Positions 17,792-25,065 of a DNA stretch of 64,000 bases are shown here, one piece after another. Position numbers and translations under genes: made by a program. The DNA is from Lacticaseibacillus jixianensis (lineage in GTDB: Bacteria > Bacillota > Bacilli > Lactobacillales > Lactobacillaceae), in assembly GCF_003946485.1 (NCBI RefSeq), contig NZ_RHOJ01000001.1:62001-126000 (forward strand), read 5' to 3'. How positions within the stretch are numbered: the stretch's first letter is position 1; each line of letters begins with the position of its first letter. Below the pieces are notes generated by a model, which was given only the letters and a program-made list of their open reading frames with translations, was not told where the DNA came from and did no database searches.

Positions 17792-18778
17792 ATGACCGCA
17801 TTAGTGACAAGTATTGAAAGCGTCCTGACCATCGTGATCATGATCGCGTTGGGCTACCTGCTGCAGCGCAACGGTTGGTTCGACGAAGCATTTGGCAAGA
17901 CGATCTCTAATTTACTGATGAAGGTGGCCCTGCCGGCGTCGATCTTTATTTCCGTGCTGCAGCGCCTCACGCGCGACAAGCTGATCAGCTTGTCTTCCGG
18001 GCTGGTGTACGGCTTTGGCGCCGTGGCGCTGGGCTACGTGGTGGCCTTCCTGCTGGTCAAACTGCTTAAAGTGCGGCCGGGCCGGCGCGGGACGTTCATC
18101 AACATGTTCGTCAACGCCAACACGATCTTCATCGGGCTGCCGCTGAACATGGCGCTGTTTGGCGACAAGGCGACGGCGTACTTCTTGATGTACTACGTGG
18201 TCAACACCGTGTCGACCTGGACCCTTGGCGCGTTTTTGATGAGCTGGGATGATCCCACGAAGGTCGCCGGCGAGCTCGGCGCGCGCACTGCCTTCAACTG
18301 GAAAAAACTACTGCCAGCGCCGCTGGTGGGCTTCTTAGTGGCTTTGGTCTTCCTGCTGTTTAACATTCCATTCGTCAACGTGGGCTGGCTGAGCTTTCTC
18401 GTGAACGCGATGACTTACGTGGGCAGCTTGGTGACACCGCTGTCTTTGATCTACATCGGGATCATCTTGGCCAAGGCGGGCTTTAAGGCCATCAAATTTG
18501 ACCGTGATTCCGTGGTCGCGCTGATTGGCCGCTTCGTGATCGCGCCGGCGCTGATCTTTGCCTTGATCATGGGCGGGCTCAAGCTGGGCTTCCACATTCC
18601 AAGTTTGGAGGCGCAGACGTTGATCGTTCAGGCCTCGGCCCCTGGGCTGGCAGTCCTGCCAATCTTGGCGACCGAGGGCCACGGCGACGTCGAGTACGCG
18701 ACCAACGTGGTGACCTTGTCGACAGTCCTGTTCGTGATCGTCGTGCCGGTGATCATGCTGCTGATCCAAGGAATTTGA
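17792..18778 (+). CDS. mleP: Malate permease, AEC family
   Basis: 328 residues, ATG 17792 with GGAGGAG overlapping the end of mleS. Ten or so hydrophobic segments; VALPASIFISVL, FVNANTIFIGLPLNMALFG and the paired C-terminal half with SLIYIGIILAKAGF. In malolactic operons this carrier exchanges malate for lactate. Symbol from context. Followed by an intrinsic terminator, so mleS-mleP form a two-gene unit. Confidence 0.88.
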   Translation: MTALVTSIESVLTIVIMIALGYLLQRNGWFDEAFGKTISNLLMKVALPASIFISVLQRLTRDKLISLSSGLVYGFGAVALGYVVAFLLVKLLKVRPGRRGTFINMFVNANTIFIGLPLNMALFGDKATAYFLMYYVVNTVSTWTLGAFLMSWDDPTKVAGELGARTAFNWKKLLPAPLVGFLVALVFLLFNIPFVNVGWLSFLVNAMTYVGSLVTPLSLIYIGIILAKAGFKAIKFDRDSVVALIGRFVIAPALIFALIMGGLKLGFHIPSLEAQTLIVQASAPGLAVLPILATEGHGDVEYATNVVTLSTVLFVIVVPVIMLLIQGI

Positions 18779-18818
18779 TCAAGTGAATTGAATCTTCGCT
18801 TCGGGTCATTGACCGTTG

Positions 18819-18846
18819 AGCGTCCGCTAAGCCGGGCGCTTTTTTT
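18819..18846 (+). terminator. Intrinsic terminator
   Basis: AGCGTCCG and CGGGCGCT arms (one G-T pair) followed by seven T. Ends the malolactic unit. Confidence 0.8.
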
Positions 18847-19016
18847 GCGGTTAGGGCGGAATGGATGGGCTTTCACAATTGGCAATGCTGGTGTAACCTA
18901 GGGAGTAATTGACTTGAAGCAGTCCGCAGCCGCGGATCATGGCCCTGCTCGAGCACAGCGGCAGGATGGGTTGGCTGCTGGCCATGATCGATCAGCAGTG
19001 AAAGGAAGGGTATGTC

Positions 19017-20510
19017 GTGGATCTTGGTAGCTTGCACTTGTTCATTTTGGCCGACTTGCACCTCGGGAGCACGCGCCACACCACCGCCTCGTTTCATCAC
19101 GCCTTGGTCAACATGCGGCGGCTGGATCCGGCGGCCGCCGTGGTGGTCGCCGGCGACATCACGGACTGGGGGGCCCCGGAGCAATTTCAGGATGCGTGGA
19201 GTGCGCTGGAGAAGGTGCCGGTCGACCAGCTGATCGTTTGCCTGGGCAACCATGATGTTCGCGGGCCGCACACTTTAGATTGGAACAATGATCAGGAAAG
19301 CGACCCCACCTATTTTCGCGACGTGGTCCTGCCCGAGTACCAGGCCCATTACCTGAGCCGTCTGCCGGGAGCTGTGGCCTGGCAGCCATACTTCACCGTG
19401 GATTTAGGCGACTACCACTTCATCGTGATGAACTCGGAAAAAGGCCTCAAGGATGCGGCCTACATTTCCGCTCAGCAGATCGCCTGGCTCGATGAGCAGC
19501 TGCAGGCGGGCGAAGACGAGGGTCAGAAAAACTTGGTCCTAGTGCATCAGGCCTTGCGCGACACTCATTGGCGCAGCAACATCGGGGGCGGGTTCGGGAT
19601 CCAGGATGCGGTGGTCAAGGACGTGCTCAGGCGCCATCCGAACACCTTCATTCTCTCCGGGCACCTGCACAACGGCTTTGGCGTCGCAGAGGCGATCCCG
19701 CGCAGCTTTGGCACCTGCATTGATCTGCCGGCTTTTGCGCTGAGCGTGAACGGCTATGTCGGGGCGGCGCTTGGCTACTACTGCACGTTCAGTGCTCGGA
19801 CGATGAAGTTTGCGGCGTGGGACTTCGCCATTAATCGGCCGCTGCCGCAGTATGATTTGCTCCTGAGCACGACAACGCTGGCGGCGGCGCTACCGGGTTT
19901 GGCCAAGAAGGATCCTGAAGCAGCCAGCCGGGCGCTGCAGCTGCTTCACCGCAGCTATAGTTCAGCTACCGTCGATGACCCGCGCCAAGCTGAAGTGCCA
20001 GCGGCCCCGGCTGAGAAGCTGTTTGGGGCGGCGGTGCAGACGCAGATCACTGACTTGATCGGCAGCGTGCGGCCGCGGCGGGCGCTTGATCAGGACCTGA
20101 ACCTCAAGCCCTACCACGCCTACTTTGCTCGGCGCGATGACAGCGTTGAGGCCATTTCCCGCTTGAGCCAGAATCTCTTAATGGGATCGGCAAGCGACGC
20201 GGCGATCGAAGCGCGGCTGACTCGCCAGTTTGTGCAGGCGCGGCTGGCGCAAGTGGCGCCGCAGTTTGCCCGCTTCAGTGACGACCAACTGCGCAGTCTT
20301 GCCGAAGAGGCGCAGCGGCTGCTCGTCGGGGTGTTTCCGCGAGTCGACCGCACGGCCCTTGAGCAAGCGCTGGCCGCGCACGCCCAGGCGCAAGATGCGC
20401 AAACGCGCCTGGTGGCGGCGGAAGCACGCTACTTGCTGAAGGACCCGGCGGCCACCCAGCCGACCATCGACGCCATGGTGGCGCGGCTCGATAAGCTGCC
20501 CGTGGACTAA
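19017..20510 (+). CDS. Metallophosphoesterase with extra C-terminal domain
   Basis: 497 residues, GTG start 19017 with AAGGAAGGG upstream. Calcineurin-like motifs: DLH (13-15), GDITD (46-50), GNHD (77-80), VHQAL and SGHLH (about 210-215), giving a two-metal site. Residues 270-497 form a helical, Ala/Gln/Arg-rich extension without recognised family; it doubles the usual length. No signal peptide, so probably cytosolic. Substrate unknown. Single gene. Confidence 0.88.
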   Translation: MDLGSLHLFILADLHLGSTRHTTASFHHALVNMRRLDPAAAVVVAGDITDWGAPEQFQDAWSALEKVPVDQLIVCLGNHDVRGPHTLDWNNDQESDPTYFRDVVLPEYQAHYLSRLPGAVAWQPYFTVDLGDYHFIVMNSEKGLKDAAYISAQQIAWLDEQLQAGEDEGQKNLVLVHQALRDTHWRSNIGGGFGIQDAVVKDVLRRHPNTFILSGHLHNGFGVAEAIPRSFGTCIDLPAFALSVNGYVGAALGYYCTFSARTMKFAAWDFAINRPLPQYDLLLSTTTLAAALPGLAKKDPEAASRALQLLHRSYSSATVDDPRQAEVPAAPAEKLFGAAVQTQITDLIGSVRPRRALDQDLNLKPYHAYFARRDDSVEAISRLSQNLLMGSASDAAIEARLTRQFVQARLAQVAPQFARFSDDQLRSLAEEAQRLLVGVFPRVDRTALEQALAAHAQAQDAQTRLVAAEARYLLKDPAATQPTIDAMVARLDKLPVD

Positions 20511-20544
20511 AAAAGCTGTGCAGCGGTTAGCTGCACAGCTTTTT
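20511..20544. terminator. Bidirectional terminator
   Basis: AAAAGCTGTGCAG (20511-20523) and CTGCACAGCTTTTT (20531-20544). Serves the phosphoesterase and convergent tpx genes. Confidence 0.9.
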
Positions 20545-20554
20545 CGATTGGTGA

Positions 20555-21055
20555 TCAGCGGTTAGCGTGCGTCTCGAGGTAGGCGAGGGCACTGTCGTAA
20601 TCGGGCTCTTGCGTTTGCTCCAAAATCAGCTCTCGGTAAACGATCTTACCGGTCGGATCAGTGATCCAGACGCTGCGGGCGTCTGTGTTGTTCGCCTCAA
20701 CGAACAGGCCCATTGCCCGGCCGAAGCTGCCTTCTGTGTCCGACAGCAACTTCATGTTCTTCACGCCCTCGTTTGCGCACCAGTCGCTTTGCTGCGCGCT
20801 GGTGTTCGTCGAGATCGTGTAGAAGTTGACCCCGGCGAAGCGGTCGGCGGACTGGTTGAAGTTTTTCGTGGAGATGCTGCAGACGCGGGTGTTGATGTCA
20901 GGCACCACCGAGATCAGGCTGTAGCGGCCCTTGAGGTGCGACTGATCGAACGGGGCACCGTTTGCGGTCGTTGCCTGAAATACTGGTAAGGGGTGACCAA
21001 TCAACGGTGGTTCGCCAGTGGTCTGTTCTACTTCACCGTGACGCGTAATTTGCAT
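20555..21055 (-). CDS. tpx: Thiol peroxidase
   Basis: 166 residues from ATG 21055 (AGGAGG upstream). Peroxiredoxin of the Tpx group with peroxidatic Cys59 (INTRVCSIST) and resolving Cys93 (DWCANEG), the spacing known from E. coli Tpx. Reduces lipid and organic hydroperoxides using thioredoxin. Single gene, convergent to the phosphoesterase and divergent from a flavodoxin gene. Confidence 0.93.
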   Translation of the reverse strand: MQITRHGEVEQTTGEPPLIGHPLPVFQATTANGAPFDQSHLKGRYSLISVVPDINTRVCSISTKNFNQSADRFAGVNFYTISTNTSAQQSDWCANEGVKNMKLLSDTEGSFGRAMGLFVEANNTDARSVWITDPTGKIVYRELILEQTQEPDYDSALAYLETHANR

Positions 21056-21180
21056 GATGAGATTCCTCCTTGAATATGACGACACCCAACTGGCTGCGGC
21101 GTTCAGGCCAGTTCTCTTCCAGTGTAGCATATCCCTGGGGGTTTGCCAGAGGTTGAAAGTGGCATCGCTGACCGCCGTCT

Positions 21181-21189
21181 TGCTACAAT
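21181..21189 (+). promoter_or_regulatory. Extended -10 promoter
   Basis: TGCTACAAT fits the extended -10 pattern TGnTAnnnT, 38 bases before the flavodoxin gene start. The same TGCTACAAT occurs before dapF (61343-61351). Confidence 0.55.
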
Positions 21190-21227
21190 TAGCCTGTATC
21201 AGTGGGCAAATTCATAAGGAGAACGCT

Positions 21228-21722
21228 ATGGGTAAAACTGTCATCGTCTATTCATCGCAGACCGGTTTTACGCAGGGTTACGCGTTGTGGATCGCTCGGG
21301 TCCTGCACTGTGAGGTGCTGGATGCCGCGTTTGTGACGACGAATGATCTGATCCACACTCGCTTAGTGATTTACGGCGCGCACGCCACCAAGCGCAGCGG
21401 GGTGCTCGGCTTTCGGCCCTTTTACCAGCAGTATCAGCTGGCCTTGCCGCAGCAGCTGATCGTGTTTGGCACGGGGCTGCTGCCGCCTGAGCAAGTTGAT
21501 ATGCAGCTGATGCGCCAGCACACGTTTCACCAGTGCAAGCGGCAGCCGCAGCTGTTTTACTTCAACGGGCAGATGGATCCCAGTGCTATGCCGCTGCGCA
21601 TCAGGTTGCCTTACTACTCAGCCAAACGCAAGCTGAGGGCCAAGCCGCCAGTGTGCGGAATGGGGGCGGTGCGGCCGCTTTTGACGGAAGTTGACCGGCT
21701 GGAGGCACAGGGCATCATCTAG
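21228..21722 (+). CDS. Flavodoxin-domain protein (HemG-like family)
   Basis: 164 residues from ATG 21228 (AAGGAG upstream). N-terminal FMN phosphate loop VYSSQTGFTQGYA, then VIYGAHATKRSG and IVFGTGLLPP strands of a flavodoxin fold; basic C-terminal part. Probably a cytosolic FMN electron carrier or quinone/protoporphyrinogen oxidoreductase-like protein; no haem genes nearby. Own promoter and terminator. Confidence 0.8.
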   Translation: MGKTVIVYSSQTGFTQGYALWIARVLHCEVLDAAFVTTNDLIHTRLVIYGAHATKRSGVLGFRPFYQQYQLALPQQLIVFGTGLLPPEQVDMQLMRQHTFHQCKRQPQLFYFNGQMDPSAMPLRIRLPYYSAKRKLRAKPPVCGMGAVRPLLTEVDRLEAQGII

Positions 21723-21772
21723 GCGAAAGGACGTCTTCTCGGTCTGCTGCTAATTATTGTAAGACTCTGGTG

Positions 21773-21806
21773 ACCACCGCTTGGCGTAATGCTGGCGGTG
21801 GTTTTT
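21773..21806 (+). terminator. Intrinsic terminator
   Basis: ACCACCGC (21773-21780) and GCGGTGGT (21795-21802), T-run to 21806. Ends the flavodoxin gene. Confidence 0.85.
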
Positions 21807-21860
21807 AACCAAAGAACTGGGAAAACGGCGTATGCCTCTGCCGTCAAATTTGCGTACGCC

Positions 21861-23669
21861 TCACAGGTTGGCGCTGAGCTGCTCGATCTGTTTTTCCGTG
21901 TCGTCGAGGAATGCAATCATGGCCTTCAGCGGCTGGTCCGTGCTGATGTCGACGCCCGCAACTTTGGCCGCTTCGAGCGGCGGCTTGGTGTCGCCGAGGG
22001 CGAGGAACTGCAGCCAGTGCGCAATGGCAGGCTGGCCCTCTGCGCGGACCTTCAGGTAAGCGGCGGTGGAAACCACCATGGAGGCGGAATAGGTGTAGGA
22101 ATACAGCCCCATGTAGTAATGGCTTTGCCGCATCCATGTCAGCTCCGGCATGCCGTCGTCTAAATCGACCGCATCGCCCCAGAACTGCTTCAGCAGCCCT
22201 TTTTTCAGTTGGTTGAGCGTGGCGGCATCAAACGTCTCGCCGCGGTCGATCAAGGTGTACACCTCGCGCTGGAAGGCGGCCTCAAGCAGGTGGGTGACGC
22301 AGTTGTGGAAGTACGTGTCCGAAAGCAGCCGGCTCAGCGCAAACCGCTGCAGCCGCAGATCGCCGGCCGCCTTGTTGATCAGGCTATGCGTCAGTAGTAA
22401 TTCATGGAAGGTGCTGGGCGCCTCGACGATGTAAGTGGAAGGAAAAACGGCCAGAATGCTGTGGTGTTGTTCGGCCAAGCTGAAGTGGCCGGCGTGGCCC
22501 AGCTCGTGCACCAGCGTGTAGAGTGCCGGCAGTGTGTTACTCCAGCTCATTAGGATGTAAGGGTGAACCCCATAGGCCCCGGAGGCAAACGCACCGGACT
22601 CCTTGCCTCGGTTGGCGGGAAAGTCGACCCAGCGCGCAAAAAAAGCGCGCATGATCAGGCCCTGGTAGTCCTTACCTAGCGGCGCCACCGCGTCTTTGAT
22701 GGCCTGCGGTGCCTGGGCTAGCGTGACTTGAGGGGCGTAACTGGGGTCAAGGTCCACTTGAAGGTCGGTGTAACCAATGTGATCCAGCCCCCACAGCTGT
22801 TTAATGTGCGTGACGTAGCGGCGCATCACGGGCGCAAGGCCAGCCATCAGCCCATCGATCTGACGGTCAAACATATCACGGGAGACTTCTTGGTCCGCCA
22901 GCAGGTAATCGACGACCGAATCGTAGCCGCGCATGGTGGCGATGGTCTTTTCCTTGGCCACTTGGTTGTAATACCCGGCAGCGATCGTATTCTGGTACTT
23001 GGCCAGGACGTTGCAGAATTGGTGGTAGGCGGCGCGCCGGACGGCTGTGTTCGGGTGCTTTTGGTACTCCTCCTCGTAGCGCACGAAGGACAGTGGATAG
23101 GTCTTGCCGGCAACGGTGAACGAGCCGAAATCCATATCGGCAAAAATTGCCTGACTGCGCATTTGACTTGGGGCGTCTAACGCGGGAGCCAGCGCAGCGA
23201 GGACCTCTTCCGCGGGCAGCGGCAAGGCCTGCTTTTTGGCCAGCTTGACGTGGCGGATAAAGGCGGCGTTGTCTTCACTGGTGGCGGCGACCCCGTCCAG
23301 AACGGCCAGTGGCTGCGCCTGCAGCTCAGTTTGGAAAAATTGCAACTTGGCGTCGGTTGAAGCGAGCAGGGCTTGAACCTTGCGATTGCGCGCGTTGGCC
23401 TGCGGGTCTCCGGTGTCAGCGGCCTGGGGCAAAAAGCCGTAGTGCATGATGCGGTCGGCCAACTCCTGGAGGGTCGTGTAATCCCCAAGCGCGTCGAGAA
23501 TAACCGGCACCGCGGTCAGCTGGCCCCGGTACATTTTAGTGAAGTCGGCGGTCAGCTCTTGGAGTCTGCGCAGCGCCTCGTTAAAGGCAGTCTCGTTTTT
23601 GAACAGCGGCGTCAGATCCCAAGTGGTCTCCTGGGCCACCTCGCGGCGCGCCGGTTGTGCTTGCGTCAT
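21861..23669 (-). CDS. pepF: Oligoendopeptidase F
   Basis: 602 residues, ATG 23669 with GGGAG upstream. M3-family zinc peptidase: HELGHAGHFSLAEQH holds the HExxH motif near residue 385, with EAPSTFHELLL supplying the third ligand region. Cleaves 7-17-residue oligopeptides inside the cell and supports peptide use and protein turnover in lactic acid bacteria. Length typical. Single gene. Confidence 0.95.
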   Translation of the reverse strand: MTQAQPARREVAQETTWDLTPLFKNETAFNEALRRLQELTADFTKMYRGQLTAVPVILDALGDYTTLQELADRIMHYGFLPQAADTGDPQANARNRKVQALLASTDAKLQFFQTELQAQPLAVLDGVAATSEDNAAFIRHVKLAKKQALPLPAEEVLAALAPALDAPSQMRSQAIFADMDFGSFTVAGKTYPLSFVRYEEEYQKHPNTAVRRAAYHQFCNVLAKYQNTIAAGYYNQVAKEKTIATMRGYDSVVDYLLADQEVSRDMFDRQIDGLMAGLAPVMRRYVTHIKQLWGLDHIGYTDLQVDLDPSYAPQVTLAQAPQAIKDAVAPLGKDYQGLIMRAFFARWVDFPANRGKESGAFASGAYGVHPYILMSWSNTLPALYTLVHELGHAGHFSLAEQHHSILAVFPSTYIVEAPSTFHELLLTHSLINKAAGDLRLQRFALSRLLSDTYFHNCVTHLLEAAFQREVYTLIDRGETFDAATLNQLKKGLLKQFWGDAVDLDDGMPELTWMRQSHYYMGLYSYTYSASMVVSTAAYLKVRAEGQPAIAHWLQFLALGDTKPPLEAAKVAGVDISTDQPLKAMIAFLDDTEKQIEQLSANL

Positions 23670-23787
23670 GTCTCCCACTCCCTTGAATTTGGTTGGCCTC
23701 AGTATAGCATGGCCCGCGGCAAGCAAGTTTAGAAACTCGGCGGTTTTTTTGGTACACTTGGTCCAAGCAGAAAACGGAGGTCACCCT

Positions 23788-24135
23788 ATGACAATCGATA
23801 ACAACCAATTAGTAACCCGTTATTACAACCTGAAGGCCAAAAATACCGACCTATTCAAACTCATCACCGACTTTGTGGATCAGCAAGTTGCTGAGGTCTA
23901 CGCCCAGCTGGACGCGCACTTCGTTGATACGATCACGATCGATCTGGATGAACTAATGACCCTGGCCGCGGCCAAGGCACCGCATTTGGACCCTGCAGAG
24001 CTGGAAACGGCCGTGACCAATAACGTCCACAAGCACCTGGACGCCCTGGGCCTCTTCGTGGTGCCGGCCACATTCACCGATGCAAATACCGTGGTGGCCA
24101 AGCTGAACTTCTTCAACCACAGCCGGTACTATTAA
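23788..24135 (+). CDS. Small acidic protein, unknown
   Basis: 115 residues from ATG 23788 (GGAGG upstream). Soluble, acidic, helical-looking; FKLITDFVDQQVAEVYAQLD, ending NFFNHSRYY. No family recognised. Its stop codon directly abuts the first large hairpin repeat at 24136, which could serve as its 3' end structure. Divergent from pepF. Confidence 0.7.
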   Translation: MTIDNNQLVTRYYNLKAKNTDLFKLITDFVDQQVAEVYAQLDAHFVDTITIDLDELMTLAAAKAPHLDPAELETAVTNNVHKHLDALGLFVVPATFTDANTVVAKLNFFNHSRYY

Positions 24136-24262
24136 GAAGGTGCGAAGGCGCGACGCACTTAGCCCGACGGCTAGCCTAGCGCTATGCATTGCCGGTGTTC
24201 TTTGCCGGCGAGGCATAGCGCGTAGCTAGCCGCTCGGGCGTTGTCGCCCCGCAGCCCAGTTA
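24136..24262 (+). repeat. Large hairpin repeat, right locus copy 1
   Basis: Starts GAAGGTGCGAAGGCGCGACG one base after a stop codon. Outer stem GCGAC/GTCGC, middle stem GCCCGACGGCTAGC with GCTAGCCGCTCGGGC, inner stem GCGCTATGC with GCATAGCGC and GCCGG/CCGGC. Ends GCAGCCCAGTTA. Period to the next copy is exactly 130 bases. Confidence 0.85.
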
Positions 24263-24265
24263 AGA

Positions 24266-24392
24266 GAAGGTGCGAAGGGGCGACGCTCTTAGCGGGATGG
24301 GTAGCCTAGCTTACGGCCTTGCCGCCGCACTTTGGCGGCGAGGCCGTGAGCGTAGCTAGCCGCTCGGGCGTTGTCGCCCCGCAGCCCAGTTA
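24266..24392 (+). repeat. Large hairpin repeat, right locus copy 2
   Basis: Same outer sequence as copy 1 (GGGGCGAC and GTCGCCCC), but the inner stem is GCTTACGGCCT with AGGCCGTGAGC and TGCCGCC with GGCGGCG. The inner sequence is different from copy 1 while the pairing is kept. Ends GCAGCCCAGTTA. Confidence 0.85.
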
Positions 24393-24395
24393 GAA

Positions 24396-24456
24396 GAAGG
24401 TGCGAAGGGTCGACGCTCTTAGCCCGACGCTCGGCCATTGCCGATTCGCAGCCCGA
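24396..24456 (+). repeat. Large hairpin repeat, deleted copy 3
   Basis: Begins GAAGGTGCGAAGGGTCGACG in register (130 bases after copy 2), reaches AGCCCGACG and then jumps to CGCTCGGCC and GCAGCCCGATAA, so the whole inner hairpin has been lost, as expected for slippage across a hairpin. The remaining bases up to 24539 show nothing else but the ribosome site of the next gene. Confidence 0.75.
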
Positions 24457-24539
24457 TAAACAAGGCGCGCAGACCAGCCCTTATTGCTGCCCACGGCCTA
24501 GAACAGTGTGATACAAATAAGGCAGAAGGGAGTGATTGG

Positions 24540-24989
24540 ATGCTGAAGACGCGGATCCTGGTGGCCTTAGACGGCTCACCGGCTGGGGCGGCGGCGCTGG
24601 AAAAGGCCGCTGCGCTGGCGGAAGTTGACGATGTGGAACTGGACCTGTTGTACGTGATCGACACGCGCAGTTATAACGTGGGCTTTGCCCAGCAGCCGGA
24701 CGTGGACGGGACGATCCTCTACAATGCGGAGACCAGAGCGGAGATCGAGCTTGAAGAGCAGGCTGCACCGTTGCGCAAGCGTGGGCTAAAGGTCAACGTT
24801 CATCTGCGCTTCGGCAATCCCCGCACCGTGATTGCCCTTGATGCCCCCCGGGATTATCACAGCAGCCTGATCATTCTCGGCCGTGCCAGCAAGCGACTGG
24901 CGGCGAGAATGTTCATCGGTTCGGTGGCTAGTTTTGTGACCGAAAATGCACCCTGCGACGTGTTGATCGTCGCGGCGCCCGGCGCGTAA
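24540..24989 (+). CDS. Universal stress protein (UspA family)
   Basis: 149 residues from ATG 24540 (AAGGGAG upstream). Begins ILVALDGSPAGAAALEKAAA, with LLYVID, and ends near IILGRASKRLAARMFIGSVASFVTENAPCDVLIV. The ATP-binding loop is modified (GRASKR...GSVAS instead of GxxGxxxxxxxxxGS), so nucleotide binding is uncertain. Cytosolic, stress related by family. Single gene. Confidence 0.88.
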   Translation: MLKTRILVALDGSPAGAAALEKAAALAEVDDVELDLLYVIDTRSYNVGFAQQPDVDGTILYNAETRAEIELEEQAAPLRKRGLKVNVHLRFGNPRTVIALDAPRDYHSSLIILGRASKRLAARMFIGSVASFVTENAPCDVLIVAAPGA

Positions 24990-24992
24990 TCA

Positions 24993-25034
24993 AAAACGCC
25001 TCGCTTCAGCTTAATGCTGAGCCGGGGCGTTTTT
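24993..25034 (+). terminator. Intrinsic terminator
   Basis: AAAACGCC and GGCGTTTT outer arms with an inner CTTCAGC/GCTGAG pairing, T-run at the right. Ends the universal stress gene. Confidence 0.75.
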
Positions 25035-25065
25035 TGGTGGGCCACCGGGTGCGGCGAGTCGGCCA

